Origin: Ideonella sp. A 288
Lineage (GTDB): Bacteria > Pseudomonadota > Gammaproteobacteria > Burkholderiales > Burkholderiaceae_C
DNA length: 40,381 nucleotides
Direction: 5' to 3'
Assembly: GCF_002198735.1 (NCBI RefSeq)
Contig: NZ_MWLO01000094.1
Span: 1 to 40,381 of the forward strand
The notes under the pieces are model-generated. The model made no database searches. It saw only the letters and a list, made by a program, of their open reading frames with translations, and had not been told where the DNA came from. The position numbers and the translations under genes were made by a program. This document shows positions 11,171-21,273 of this stretch, piece after piece (the stretch's first letter is position 1; every line of letters begins with the position of its first letter).

Positions 11171-13468
11171 TCACCTCACGGCGATGGTGTTGCCGGCCCG
11201 GGCGTTGTTGGCCTCGTTGGTCTCGGCCACCACATTGCCCACGTCGGCGATGGCGCCGAGGGTGTAGGTGCGGGCCACCAGCCCAGCGGGGATGACGGCG
11301 GTGGCCGTGAAGGCCTGCGAGGCGCCGGCCGCCAGCGCACCGATCGGCACGTTCACCAGGGTGGTGTCGGCGGTGGTGATGCTGGCGTCGGTCGACAGGA
11401 CGAGCCGCAGCGTGGAGGCGCCCGCGGCGGCAGTGCCCAGGTTCTTCACCGTGCCCTTGAGCGTGATGGCTTGGCCGCGCGTGCCGCGCAGCGGGCCCGA
11501 GACCGCGGACACCGTCAGGTCGACCGGCGCCGCCGTCACGGCGATCGCGCGCGCCGGGCCGACGTTGTTGTCCTCGTTGGACTCGGCCACCACATTGCCC
11601 GCGTCGGCCACCGCGAACAGGCGGTAGGTGGCCGCCGGCATGCTGGCCGGGATCGTCAGGCCGATGCTCACCGGCTGCTGCGTGCCGGCGGCAATCGCCG
11701 GCACTGCCACGCTGCCGATCAGCGTGTCGGTGGTGCTGAACACGGCGTCGGTGGACAGGTAGACCGACAGCGACGAGGCCGCTGCCGCGGCCGCACCCAG
11801 GTTGGCCACGGTGGCCACCACCGTGAACGGCTGGCCGCGTGGCACGCTGGCCGGGCCGGTGAAGGTGGGCACGGCCAGGTCCGGGAAGGCGACGCGCTCG
11901 GTGCCGGCGGCGGAGGTGTAGTCGATGAAGGTCACCCCCGCGGTGGGCGTCCAGGTGCCCGCGAAGACGCCGTCGCCGGCCGCCTGGTCGGGCGCGATGC
12001 CGTCGTCGCGCAGCGCGACCGTGACGCCGTTGGACGTGGCCACCGTGACCGGGCCCACGCTGGCGCCGCAGTTGATGCTCAAGGCCGACAGCGTGACCGG
12101 CGTGCCGGCCGCGAAGTTGCTGGGCACCTTGACGGCCGACAGCAGCGGCCGGTTGCTGCAGTTGACCGCGTTGGCGGCGTCGAGGCGACGGCCGGAGATC
12201 GTCTTGCCGGTCAGGCTGGTGACCGGGCTGGCGCCCGACAGGATCAGGTTCTTGATGGCCCGCCAATCGCGCGTGGGGTCTTGCGCCTTGAGCAGCGCGG
12301 CCACGCCGGTGACATAGGCCGCCGACGACGAGGTGCCCGTGGCGCTGATGTACTGCGCGCCTGGGAACGTGCTGAGCACGTCCACGCCGGGGGCGCCGAG
12401 GTGCACCGAGCGGCGGCCATAGCTGCTGAAGGCCGGCAGGGCATCGTTGCGGTCGGTGGCCGCCACGGCGATGACATTGGGCAGGTCGTAGCTGGCGGGG
12501 TAGAAGGCGTTGGTGTCGTTGTTCAGCGCCAGGTTGCCGGCCGAGGCGATGAACAGGATGTCCTGCTGAGCGGAGATGGCGTCGCGCAGGCCTTGCGAGA
12601 AGCCCCCTGGCCCCCCCCAGCTCATGTTGGCGGCGACCACGTTGACGCCGGCGTTCTTCAGGGCGCGGGTGTACTCGAGGCAGGCGATGGCGCCGGCGAC
12701 CGAGCTTTCGCCCAGCGCGTTCAGCGTCTTGCATGCGGCCAGGCGCACGGTCCAGTTCACACCCACGACCCCGAGGTTGTTGTTGCCGACGGCGCCGATG
12801 ACGCCGGCGACGTGGGTGCCGTGGCCGTTGTCGTCCATCGGGTCGCCATCGCCATTGCTCACGTCGATGCCATGCACGTCGTCGACGAAGCCATTGCCGT
12901 CGTCGTCGATGCCTGCCACACCGTTGGCTTCGGCGGCGTTGACCCAGGCGTTGGCGGCCAGGTCGGGGTGCGTGTGGTCGAAGCCGCTGTCGATCATCAT
13001 GACGACCACGCCGGCGCTGCCGGTGGTGGTGTTCCAGGCCAGCGGAGCCTTGATGTCGGCACCCGGCGTGCCGAAGGCCTGGCCGGTGTTGTTCAGGCCC
13101 CAGAGCTGCGGAAACCCGGGATCGAGCGGCGTGGCCTGCGCGCGCAGCACGAAGTTGGGCTCGGCGAACTCGACGTCCGGGTTCGCCCGGTATCGCTGCA
13201 AGGCCGCGTCCATGCTCTCGCCCGCGGCCAGCGCCACGTGGTCGATGCCGACGTTCCTGAACTCGCGCAGTCGGCGGTGGCCGTCGCGCGCATGCCGTGA
13301 CGCGCGCTCGGCCGCCGGCACCCTGGACTTGAACTTGACCAGCAACTCGCCCTGGACGAACTCGCGCGCCTGCACCGGGCGGGCCTCGGCGGCAGACAGC
13401 GTGCCCAACGGCAGCAGCGCCAGCGTGGCGGCCGCTGCGACGAGGCTGAGGTGGTGGATCGTTTTCAT
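11171..13468 (-). CDS. secreted S8 family serine peptidase with CARDB domains
   Basis: A 765-residue subtilase with a Sec signal peptide (cleavage likely after Ala-Glu-Ala near residue 29), an inhibitor-like propeptide (about 35-110) and an S8 catalytic domain (about 120-440). The triad is D160 (Met-Ile-Asp-Ser-Gly), H216 (Gly-His-Gly-Thr-His) and S380 (Gly-Thr-Ser-Ser-Ser), with oxyanion N312. An Asp-rich loop at 187-213 looks calcium-binding. After it come a domain near 430-520 with a Leu-Arg-Asp-Asp-Gly motif and two CARDB-type Ig-like repeats (about 525-645 and 650-765), each with the Val-Val-Ala-Glu-(Ser/Thr)-Asn-Glu signature. It is probably a secreted, self-processed protease that degrades extracellular protein. 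AAGGA precedes ATG 13468 at good spacing. A 904-residue frame over the same region is an antiphase shadow. Confidence 0.93.
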   Translation of the reverse strand: MKTIHHLSLVAAAATLALLPLGTLSAAEARPVQAREFVQGELLVKFKSRVPAAERASRHARDGHRRLREFRNVGIDHVALAAGESMDAALQRYRANPDVEFAEPNFVLRAQATPLDPGFPQLWGLNNTGQAFGTPGADIKAPLAWNTTTGSAGVVVMMIDSGFDHTHPDLAANAWVNAAEANGVAGIDDDGNGFVDDVHGIDVSNGDGDPMDDNGHGTHVAGVIGAVGNNNLGVVGVNWTVRLAACKTLNALGESSVAGAIACLEYTRALKNAGVNVVAANMSWGGPGGFSQGLRDAISAQQDILFIASAGNLALNNDTNAFYPASYDLPNVIAVAATDRNDALPAFSSYGRRSVHLGAPGVDVLSTFPGAQYISATGTSSSAAYVTGVAALLKAQDPTRDWRAIKNLILSGASPVTSLTGKTISGRRLDAANAVNCSNRPLLSAVKVPSNFAAGTPVTLSALSINCGASVGPVTVATSNGVTVALRDDGIAPDQAAGDGVFAGTWTPTAGVTFIDYTSAAGTERVAFPDLAVPTFTGPASVPRGQPFTVVATVANLGAAAAAASSLSVYLSTDAVFSTTDTLIGSVAVPAIAAGTQQPVSIGLTIPASMPAATYRLFAVADAGNVVAESNEDNNVGPARAIAVTAAPVDLTVSAVSGPLRGTRGQAITLKGTVKNLGTAAAGASTLRLVLSTDASITTADTTLVNVPIGALAAGASQAFTATAVIPAGLVARTYTLGAIADVGNVVAETNEANNARAGNTIAVR

Positions 13469-13897
13469 GGCGGTTGTCCTTCGTAGTGGGTTGGGTGCGG
13501 TCGCGCCCATGGCGGATGGCTCCGCACTGCGGGTCGGCGAGGGGGTCGACGGGAAGCCACCATTCGATCTGTCCCGACCACGAGGACCCTCTCACGAGGG
13601 ACTGCCCTGTGTGGCCGCTGTCGAATCCGGCACGGCGGCGTGGTGCTGTCCACGCACTGCGTTGGTGCTAGCGGCCGAAGTGTAGGAACGGGATCCCGCG
13701 AACACGATGCGACGCGTTGTCGCAGGCGGGCGCCGCGTTCAGCTTGGGTTCAGCGCGTCGATCGGACGCTGTGATCACGCGCCATGCACGCGGCCACCAC
13801 GGCGTCCTGTCGCGGGTCGCGCGAAGACGCTCGGCGCGGCCACGTGCCTCGATTCACCAGGGGGACGGGCGCCGCGAGGGCGCGTCCGCCGGGGGCC
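13469..13897. other. 429-base intergenic region with no gene recognised
   Basis: This lies upstream of the minus-strand subtilase gene and downstream of the minus-strand fhs gene. No credible coding frame is visible. A small hairpin, CCCTC-TCAC-GAGGG, occupies 13587-13600 and could be part of the subtilase leader. A GC-rich imperfect hairpin near 13860-13885 could end fhs transcription but has no U-tract. I see no match to a known RNA family. Confidence 0.6.
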
Positions 13898-15574
13898 TCA
13901 GAACAGGCCCGTCACCCGCCCGTCGTCGGTCAGGTCGATCGATTCGGCGGCGGGCCGCGTGGGCAGGCCCGGCATCGTCATGATGTCGCCGCACACCATC
14001 ACCACGAAGCCGGCGCCGGCGGCCAGGCGCACCTCGCGCACGTGCACCACGTGGCCGGTGGCGGCGCCGCGCGCGGCCGGGTCGGTGCTGAAGCTGTAGG
14101 GCGTCTTGGCGATGCACACCGGCAGGTGGCCGAAGCCTTCGCGCTGCAGCCGGTCGATCTGCGCGCGCACCGCGGGCGAGGCGCTCACGTCGGCCGCGCG
14201 GTACACCCGTGTGGCCACCTGGCGCAGTTTCTCCCACAGCGGGTCGGCGTCGTCGTAGGCAAAGCGCAGCGGCGCGGGCGCCTCGCACAGCCTCAACACT
14301 TCGTGCGCCAGGTCTTCCGCGCCCGCGCCGCCCTCGGCCCAGTGGCGCGCCGACACCAGCGGCACCTGCCGCTCGGTGGCCCAGTCGCGCAGCACGGCGA
14401 ACTCGTCGGCACGGTCGTCCGCGCGGTGGTTCACCGCCACCACGCAGCGCAGGCCGAAGACGCGCTGCAGGTTGTCGACGTGCCGGTCCAGGTTGGCCAG
14501 GCCCTGGCGCAGCGCGGGCAGGTTCGGTTCGTTGAGGTGCTGCAGTTCCACGCCGCCATGGAACTTGAGTGCGCGCACGGTGGCCACCACCACCGCGGCG
14601 GCGGGTGCCAGGCCGGTGGCGCGGCACTTGATGTCGATGAACTTCTCGGCGCCCAGGTCGGCCCCGAAGCCGGCCTCGGTGACCACGCAGTCGGCCAGCT
14701 TCAGCGCCGTGCGCGTGGCCAGCACCGAGTTGCAGCCGTGCGCGATGTTGGCGAAGGGCCCACCGTGCAGGATGGCCGGGGTGCCTTCGAGCGTCTGCAC
14801 GAGGTTGGGCGCCAGCGCATCCTTCAGCAGCACCGCCATCGCGCCGTGCACCTTCAGGTCGCTGGCGCGCACCAGGCGGTGGTCGCGCGTGCTGGCGACC
14901 ACGATCTGGCCGAGCCGGGCCTTCAGGTCACGCAATGACGTGGCCAGGCACAGGATGGCCATCACCTCGGACGCCACGACGATGTCGAAGCCGTCCTGCC
15001 GCGGGTAGCCGTTGGCCGGCCCGCCCAGGCCCACTGTGATGTCGCGCAGCGCGCGGTCGTTCATGTCCATCACGCGCTTCCACGTGATGCGGCGCACGTC
15101 GATGCCCAGCGCGTTGCCGTGGTGCACGTGGTTGTCGATGGTCGCGGCCAGCAGGTTGTTGGCCAGCGCCACCGCGTTGAAGTCGCCGGTGAAGTGCAGG
15201 TTGATGTCTTCCATAGGCACCACCTGCGCATGGCCGCCGCCTGCCGCACCGCCCTTCATGCCGAACACCGGCCCCAGCGAGGGCTCGCGCAGCGCGATGA
15301 TGGTCTTCTGGCCGATGCGGTTGAGCGCGTCGCCCAGGCCGACCACGGTGGTGGTCTTGCCCTCGCCGGCCGGCGTGGGGCTGATGGCGGTGACGAGGAT
15401 CAGCTTGCCGTCGGGCCGACCGGCCAGCGAGTCGATGAAGGGCAGCGAGATCTTGGCCTTGTAGTGGCCGTAGGGCACCAGGTGCTCGTCGGCGATGCCC
15501 AGCCGCTCGCGCGCCAGGTCGGCGATGCGCCGCGGCCGCGCGCGCTGCGCGATCTCGATGTCGGTCTCGGTCAA
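13898..15574 (-). CDS. fhs: formate-tetrahydrofolate ligase
   Basis: A 558-residue enzyme, the usual length for the family. It makes 10-formyltetrahydrofolate from formate, tetrahydrofolate and ATP in the cytosol. It has the P-loop [10 protein letters not shown] at about residues 63-72, the Lys-Gly-Gly-Ala-Ala-Gly-Gly-Gly segment, and a C-terminal Thr-Met-Pro-Gly-Leu-Pro motif. The start is TTG at 15574: AGGAG lies seven bases upstream, and translation from there gives the expected Thr-Glu-Thr-Asp-Ile-Glu-Ile N-terminus. The longer ATG frame from 15643 adds 23 Arg/Pro-rich residues unlike the family and overlaps the neighbouring lipoprotein gene's territory less plausibly. With MetH nearby it serves one-carbon metabolism, though it is not in the same operon. 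Confidence 0.95.
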   Translation of the reverse strand: MTETDIEIAQRARPRRIADLARERLGIADEHLVPYGHYKAKISLPFIDSLAGRPDGKLILVTAISPTPAGEGKTTTVVGLGDALNRIGQKTIIALREPSLGPVFGMKGGAAGGGHAQVVPMEDINLHFTGDFNAVALANNLLAATIDNHVHHGNALGIDVRRITWKRVMDMNDRALRDITVGLGGPANGYPRQDGFDIVVASEVMAILCLATSLRDLKARLGQIVVASTRDHRLVRASDLKVHGAMAVLLKDALAPNLVQTLEGTPAILHGGPFANIAHGCNSVLATRTALKLADCVVTEAGFGADLGAEKFIDIKCRATGLAPAAAVVVATVRALKFHGGVELQHLNEPNLPALRQGLANLDRHVDNLQRVFGLRCVVAVNHRADDRADEFAVLRDWATERQVPLVSARHWAEGGAGAEDLAHEVLRLCEAPAPLRFAYDDADPLWEKLRQVATRVYRAADVSASPAVRAQIDRLQREGFGHLPVCIAKTPYSFSTDPAARGAATGHVVHVREVRLAAGAGFVVMVCGDIMTMPGLPTRPAAESIDLTDDGRVTGLF

Positions 15575-15646
15575 GTCCGGTCTCCTGGGGTCTTGGGGTG
15601 GACGGGATGGTGGCACGGCGAGGTGGCGCCCGCGCCGGCGCACTGT

Positions 15647-16156
15647 TCAACGGTGTGGAGCCGTTGGCGGAGTGGCTGGGTGGATCTGGGTGACCTTCTC
15701 GTACTGGTACTTTCGCGGACCAATGGCCCGCCAGTCGGCTGGGCGAGGCACGGGGTCGATCAGGTACACGAAGAGCGTTCTGTCCTGGGCCACGAAATGA
15801 ATGCGCTGGCGCTCCATCTCGCGCGGCAGGACGGCCTTCAGATCGACGGTCTCCTCGAACTGCTGGCCGGTGGCCTTGAGGCGCCACTTGACATAGAGCG
15901 TGTCGCCGAGCCGCATGGGGCCGTTGATGCCGGTGTACTGCGGTGGCAGCCCGTACTGCGCCGTGACCTCCCCGTGCGTGGCCAGGTAGTCGCCGGCGCC
16001 GTATCGAAAGGCGAGGATCTCGACACCCGGGCTGTCGTTCCTCGCGTCGAACTCGAACGCGTGGTCCACCATGCGTGGGCCCAGCGCGCACCCTGACATT
16101 GCCAGCGCGCCTGCAAGCCACAGAACCATCCAGGGTCTTCGGACGAGTGACTTCAC
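15647..16156 (-). CDS. putative lipoprotein, tandem paralogue A
   Basis: A 169-residue protein starting at GTG, with an Arg-rich n-region, a hydrophobic stretch and a lipobox (Ala-Met-Ser-Gly-Cys, Cys near residue 23). The lipidation site is followed by Ala-Leu-Gly-Pro-Arg-Met-Val-Asp-His-Ala-Phe. A central beta-rich domain contains Leu-Gly-Asp-Thr-Leu-Tyr-Val-Lys-Trp-Arg-Leu-Lys and Phe-Glu-Glu-Thr-Val-Asp-Leu-Lys, followed by Leu-Pro-Arg-Glu-Met-Glu-Arg-Gln-Arg. It is clearly paralogous to the gene 13 bases upstream; the C-terminal tails are nearly identical. The family is not one I recognise; the beta-rich domain may hold a ligand or partner in the periplasm. An AGAG with seven-base spacing precedes the GTG, mirroring the paralogue. 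Confidence 0.8.
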   Translation of the reverse strand: MKSLVRRPWMVLWLAGALAMSGCALGPRMVDHAFEFDARNDSPGVEILAFRYGAGDYLATHGEVTAQYGLPPQYTGINGPMRLGDTLYVKWRLKATGQQFEETVDLKAVLPREMERQRIHFVAQDRTLFVYLIDPVPRPADWRAIGPRKYQYEKVTQIHPATPPTAPHR

Positions 16157-16169
16157 GTTGTTGCTCTGT

Positions 16170-16685
16170 TCAGCGGTGTGGAGTGGTTGGCGGGGTGGCA
16201 GGGTGGATCTGACGGGTGACGTAAGACTGAACCCTGAACGGACCCACGATGGGCGCTGAATCAGGTCTCGGCTTGGTCAGATCCGTCAGGTACACGAAGA
16301 GGTGGTCTGCCTGCACCACGAAGTACACCCGTTGGCGCTCCATCTCGCGCGGCAGGACGGACTTCAGATCGACGGTCTCCTCGAAGGTCTGGCCGGTGGC
16401 CTTGAGGCGCCACTTGACGTAGAGCGTGTCGCCGAGCGGGATTGGGCCATTGATGTTGGTGGCCTGCATGCTCTTTCCGAACTGACGAATGGCGGTGTCG
16501 GCAGAGACGAAAGCGGCATTGGTGCTGCCATAGCGGTAGTGCAAGATTTCGACTTGCGGGCTGTCAGCGAGCGCATCGAACCCGAACGCGTGGTCCACCA
16601 TGCGGGGGCCCAGCGCGCAGCCCGGCATCGCCAGCGCGGCTGCGATCCACAGGACCAGCCAGGGTCTCGGGGTGAATGAGGTCAC
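16170..16685 (-). CDS. putative lipoprotein, tandem paralogue B
   Basis: A 171-residue lipoprotein starting at GTG, with GGAG seven bases upstream. The lipobox is Ala-Met-Pro-Gly-Cys; Pro at this position is less usual than the Ser of paralogue A, so processing may be less efficient. The motif order matches paralogue A: Gly-Pro-Arg-Met-Val-Asp-His-Ala-Phe, then Gly-Asp-Thr-Leu-Tyr-Val-Lys-Trp, Phe-Glu-Glu-Thr-Val-Asp-Leu-Lys, and Pro-Arg-Glu-Met-Glu-Arg-Gln-Arg. The copies diverge most between about residues 50 and 75 and in the last 30 before the shared tail. This is a tandem duplication whose similarity also covers the DNA just past each stop codon. The two probably share a transcript. Function is unknown. 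Confidence 0.8.
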   Translation of the reverse strand: MTSFTPRPWLVLWIAAALAMPGCALGPRMVDHAFGFDALADSPQVEILHYRYGSTNAAFVSADTAIRQFGKSMQATNINGPIPLGDTLYVKWRLKATGQTFEETVDLKSVLPREMERQRVYFVVQADHLFVYLTDLTKPRPDSAPIVGPFRVQSYVTRQIHPATPPTTPHR

Positions 16686-16713
16686 GCCGCTGCTCCGCTG
16701 AACGCCCTGCCGC

Positions 16714-18237
16714 TCACTGCTGCGGCAAGGCCCGCCGGTACTGCATCGCCTCGGCCAGGTGCACCACGCCGATGGATTCGGCGCCGGCCAGGTCGGCGAT
16801 GGTGCGGGCCACCTTCATCACCCGGTGCACTGAGCGGCCCGACCAGCCCAGCCGGCCGGCGGCCTGTTGCACGAAGCGCGAGGCGGCGTCGTCCAAGGCG
16901 CAGACGGTGTCCAGCGCAGCGCTGTCGAGCGCGCCGTTGGCGCAGCCCTGTCGGGCGATCTGGCGTGCGCGGGCCGTGGCCACGCGCGCCGCCACCACGG
17001 CCGTCGGCTCGCCTTCGGGCTGGGCCAGCAACTCGGCCGGGGCGACGGCGGCCACCTCCACCTGCAGGTCGACGCGGTCGATCAGCGGCCCCGACAGCTT
17101 GCCCTGGTAGCGCGCCACCTGGTCGGGCGTGCAGCGGCACTGCCGGCTGGCCACCTGGGCGCCGAGCCAGCCGCAGGGGCAGGGGTTCATCGCCGCCACC
17201 AGCTGGAAGTCGGCCGGGAAGGTGGCCTGCCGCGCTGCGCGCGAGATGGTGATGCGGCCGGTTTCCAGCGGCTCGCGCAGGGCTTCGAGCGCGGCGCGGG
17301 GAAACTCAGGCAACTCGTCCAGGAACAGCACGCCGCCGTGGGCCAGCGAGATCTCGCCCGGCCGCGGCGGCGAGCCGCCGCCCACCAGTGCCACTGCGCT
17401 GGCCGAGTGGTGCGGGCTGCGCACCGGCCGGCAGCGCCAGCGCGTGGTGTCGAAGCCGCCCGGCGACAGGCCGGCCAGCGCGGCGCTGGACAGCGCCTCG
17501 TCGTCGGTCATCGGCGGCAGCAGGCCGGGCAGGCGCTGCGCCAGCATCGACTTGCCGCTGCCGGGCGGGCCCACCATCAACAGGCTGTGGCCGCCGGCCG
17601 CGGCCACTTCCATGGCCCGCTTGGCCGCCGCTTGGCCTCGCACGTCGCGCAAGTCTGCGCTCACGTTGGTGGTGCAGGCGTCGTCGGGCCGGGCGGGCGA
17701 CAAGGGCTCCATGGCCTCGCCGGGCAGCAGCGCGCGCACCACGTCCAGCAGGTGCGCGGCGGCCAGCACGGTGACGCCGCTGGCGCGCGCCGCCTCGCGC
17801 GCGCTGGCGCTGGGCAGCACCAGTGCGCGCGGAGCGGCCGCTTGCGACAGCGCCAGGGCCAGTGCCAGCGCGCCGCGCACCGGCCGCAGCTCGCCGGCCA
17901 GCGACAGCTCGCCCGCGAACTCGCAGGCGGCCAGCCGCGCCGCATCAAGTTGCCCGTCGGACGCCAGGATGCCCAGCGCGATCGGCAGGTCGAAGCGGCC
18001 CGACTCCTTGGGCAGGTCGGCCGGCGCCAGGTTGACGGTGATGCGCTTGTTGTGCGGGAAGGCGAAGCCCGAATTGGTCAGCGCGGCGCGCACGCGCTCG
18101 CGCGACTCGCGCACTTCGGTGTCGGCCAGGCCCACCAGGGTGAAGCTGGGCAGGCCGTTGGCCAGGTGCACCTCCACCTGCACTTCGGGTGCGTCCAGCC
18201 CATCCAGCGCGCGGCTGGCGACGACGGCCAATGACAT
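16714..18237 (-). CDS. comM: ComM/YifB family Mg-chelatase-like AAA ATPase
   Basis: A 507-residue protein, the family's normal length. The N-terminal ChlI-like domain (about 1-165) begins Met-Ser-Leu-Ala-Val-Val. It is followed by an AAA domain with Walker A Gly-Pro-Pro-Gly-Ser-Gly-Lys-Ser near residues 222-229 and Walker B Leu-Phe-Leu-Asp-Glu-Leu-Pro-Glu-Phe about 80 residues later. Cysteines in Pro-Cys-Pro-Cys-Gly and Cys-Arg-Cys form a zinc-like cluster. ComM is a hexameric helicase that promotes branch migration when transformed DNA is integrated. GGAGG five bases before ATG 18237 fixes the start; the longer frame from 18345 is rejected. It is divergent from the torF-glnK-amtB unit, so the 262-base gap serves both directions. 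Confidence 0.95.
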   Translation of the reverse strand: MSLAVVASRALDGLDAPEVQVEVHLANGLPSFTLVGLADTEVRESRERVRAALTNSGFAFPHNKRITVNLAPADLPKESGRFDLPIALGILASDGQLDAARLAACEFAGELSLAGELRPVRGALALALALSQAAAPRALVLPSASAREAARASGVTVLAAAHLLDVVRALLPGEAMEPLSPARPDDACTTNVSADLRDVRGQAAAKRAMEVAAAGGHSLLMVGPPGSGKSMLAQRLPGLLPPMTDDEALSSAALAGLSPGGFDTTRWRCRPVRSPHHSASAVALVGGGSPPRPGEISLAHGGVLFLDELPEFPRAALEALREPLETGRITISRAARQATFPADFQLVAAMNPCPCGWLGAQVASRQCRCTPDQVARYQGKLSGPLIDRVDLQVEVAAVAPAELLAQPEGEPTAVVAARVATARARQIARQGCANGALDSAALDTVCALDDAASRFVQQAAGRLGWSGRSVHRVMKVARTIADLAGAESIGVVHLAEAMQYRRALPQQ

Positions 18238-18340
18238 GCGTTCCTCCCCTGCGGGGCATTCTGCGGCCCCGCGCGGGGCCGATTGTGCGCGAGCGCGTGG
18301 CCCCTGGCGGGCACGGCGAACCATCACCGCACGCGCATGG

Positions 18341-18357
18341 TGCACCCTACCAGTGCG
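18341..18357 (+). promoter_or_regulatory. putative NtrC enhancer site 1
   Basis: GCAC (18342-18345), seven bases, GTGC (18353-18356): the exact dyad and spacing of the NtrC consensus. It lies about 90 bases upstream of the sigma-54 -24 element. Confidence 0.65.
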
Positions 18358-18368
18358 CCCCGAATCGG

Positions 18369-18385
18369 TGCGCTATTGCGGTGCC
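18369..18385 (+). promoter_or_regulatory. putative NtrC enhancer site 2
   Basis: GCGC (18370-18373), seven bases, GTGC (18381-18384): one mismatch to the NtrC half-site with the correct spacing. Its centre is 28 bases from that of site 1, which would allow side-by-side dimers. Confidence 0.55.
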
Positions 18386-18432
18386 GGCTGGCCCGATCAC
18401 ACCGACCTGGGGCGTTTGTGACAGCACACACA

Positions 18433-18448
18433 TGGCATGGAAGCTGCA
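18433..18448 (+). promoter_or_regulatory. sigma-54 (-24/-12) promoter of torF-glnK-amtB
   Basis: TGGCATGGAAGCTGCA has the invariant GG (18434-18435) and GC (18446-18447) with exactly ten bases between, as RpoN requires. The expected transcription start is near 18459, about 40 bases before the torF ATG. The two upstream NtrC-like dyads and the glnK and amtB genes downstream support nitrogen-limitation control. Confidence 0.8.
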
Positions 18449-18499
18449 AAAAGGTTCCCCGACAACCACTTCCATTCATCCACACCCGGAGCCTCGCCC

Positions 18500-19592
<1,093 letters not shown>

Positions 19593-19626
19593 AGCGCCGT
19601 CCACCATCGTTGGAAAGAACAATCCC

Positions 19627-21150
19627 ATGAGAAAACTCATCGCTTCACTCGCCCTGGGCCTGGCGGTCCTCGGCTTTGCCGGCATCGCGTCGGCGCAGGA
19701 CGCAGCGGCGTCGGCCCCGATGGCCGCCTCTGCGGCCTCCGCCGCAGAGGCGCCGGCCGCGGCCCCAGCGCCTGCCGCGGCGGCTTCGGCTGCTGCGGCG
19801 CCTGCCTCGGCCGCCCCGGCGCCCGTGGCCAACAAGGGCGACAACGCCTGGATGCTGGTGGCCACCCTGCTCGTCATCATGATGACGGTGCCCGGCCTGG
19901 CCCTGTTCTACGGCGGCCTGGTGCGCAGCAAGAACATGCTGTCGGTGCTGATGCAGGTGATGGTCACCTTCTCGCTGATCGTCGTGCTGTGGGCCCTGTA
20001 CGGCTACAGCCTGGCCTTCACCGAAGGCAATGCCTACATCGGCGGCTTCGACCGGCTGTTCCTGAAGGGCATCTTCGATCCCGCCACCGGCACCTTCGCC
20101 ATGGCCGCCACCTTCAGCAAGGGGGTCTACATCCCCGAGCTGCTGTTCGCCGCCTTCCAGGCCACCTTCGCCGGCATCACCTGCTGCCTGATCGTCGGTG
20201 CGTTCGCCGAGCGCATCAAGTTCTCGGCCGTGCTGCTGTTCTCGGTGCTGTGGTTCACCTTCAGCTACACGCCGATCGCTCACATGGTGTGGTACTGGAT
20301 GGGCCCGGACGCCTACACCGGCAAGGAAGTCGTCGACGCGATGAACGCCAAGGCCGGCATGCTGTGGCAGTGGGGCGCGCTGGACTTCGCCGGCGGCACC
20401 GTGGTGCACATCAATGCCGCCGTGGCGGGCCTGGTGGGTGCCTTCATGATCGGCAAGCGCGTGGGTTACGGCAAGGAAGCCATGGCCCCGCACAGCCTGC
20501 CGCTGACGATGGTCGGTGCCTCGATGCTGTGGGTGGGCTGGTTCGGCTTCAACGCCGGCTCGGCGCTCGAAGCGGGCAACTCGGCCGTGCTGGCCTTCAT
20601 GAACACCTTCACCGCCACCGCCGCTGCGGTGCTGGCCTGGTGTCTGGGTGAAGCGCTGATGCGCGGCAAGGCCTCGATGCTGGGTGCGGCGTCGGGTGCG
20701 GTGGCGGGCCTGGTGGCCATTACCCCGGCGGCCGGCAACGTCGGCCTCATGGGGGCGATCGTCATCGGCTTCGTCGCCGGCTTCGCCTGCCTGTGGGGTG
20801 TCAACGGCCTGAAGCGCATGCTCGGCGCCGACGACTCGCTGGACGTGTTCGGCGTGCACGGTGTCGGCGGCATCGTCGGCGCGTTGCTGACGGGCGTGTT
20901 CAACACGCAGGACCTCGGCGGCCCGGGCCTGGTGACCGATTGGGTCACCGCCACCGTCGGCTCCAACCCCATCGGCACGCAGGTCTGGATCCAGTTGAAG
21001 GCCGTGCTGCTGACCGTCGTCTGGTCGGGCGTGGTGGCCGCGGTGTCGTTCAAGATCGTCGACCTCGTCGTCGGTCTGCGCGTGACCGAAGAGGAAGAGC
21101 GCGAAGGCCTCGACATCTCGTCGCACGGCGAGACGGCCTACAGCAAGTGA
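19627..21150 (+). CDS. amtB: ammonium transporter
   Basis: A 507-residue Amt/Mep/Rh channel with a cleavable signal peptide (Ala-Ser-Ala near residue 23), an Ala/Pro/Ser-rich stretch (about 24-75) and eleven predicted membrane helices. The twin pore histidines are visible in Thr-Val-Val-His-Ile-Asn-Ala and Asp-Val-Phe-Gly-Val-His-Gly-Val-Gly-Gly-Ile; the first helix has Pro-Gly-Leu-Ala-Leu-Phe-Tyr-Gly-Gly. It brings ammonium across the inner membrane and is gated by GlnK. It is last in the torF-glnK-amtB unit and is followed by a textbook terminator. The long low-complexity segment between signal peptide and first helix is unusual and would face the periplasm. Confidence 0.96.
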   Translation: MRKLIASLALGLAVLGFAGIASAQDAAASAPMAASAASAAEAPAAAPAPAAAASAAAAPASAAPAPVANKGDNAWMLVATLLVIMMTVPGLALFYGGLVRSKNMLSVLMQVMVTFSLIVVLWALYGYSLAFTEGNAYIGGFDRLFLKGIFDPATGTFAMAATFSKGVYIPELLFAAFQATFAGITCCLIVGAFAERIKFSAVLLFSVLWFTFSYTPIAHMVWYWMGPDAYTGKEVVDAMNAKAGMLWQWGALDFAGGTVVHINAAVAGLVGAFMIGKRVGYGKEAMAPHSLPLTMVGASMLWVGWFGFNAGSALEAGNSAVLAFMNTFTATAAAVLAWCLGEALMRGKASMLGAASGAVAGLVAITPAAGNVGLMGAIVIGFVAGFACLWGVNGLKRMLGADDSLDVFGVHGVGGIVGALLTGVFNTQDLGGPGLVTDWVTATVGSNPIGTQVWIQLKAVLLTVVWSGVVAAVSFKIVDLVVGLRVTEEEEREGLDISSHGETAYSK

Positions 21151-21186
21151 TCCCTGTGTTCTGAGCGGTTCATTTCGAGCGAGCTT

Positions 21187-21216
21187 GGGGCGGCCTTCGG
21201 GCCGCCCCTTTTTTTT
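21187..21216 (+). terminator. intrinsic terminator after amtB
   Basis: GGGGCGGCC (21187-21195) and GGCCGCCCC (21200-21208) form a nine-pair stem closed by a TTCG tetraloop, followed by eight T residues (21209-21216). This is the clearest Rho-independent terminator in the window and ends the nitrogen operon 37 bases after the amtB stop codon. Confidence 0.95.
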
Positions 21217-21273
21217 GGCCGCCAGATCGAGAGGACACAGCCGCCATGCATCGGCAAGGCAGCAGGTGTCCGC

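Noticed and set aside
10881-13595. 904-codon minus-strand frame overlapping the subtilase gene
   Set aside because: The frame at 11171-13468 has the full catalytic triad, a signal peptide and a ribosome-binding site; this one has none.
16714-16760. A missing ubiK-like gene next to comM or torF, as seen in some relatives
   Set aside because: I looked in the comM-torF gap and found only regulatory sites, so absence here is simply noted, not evidence of a broken gene.
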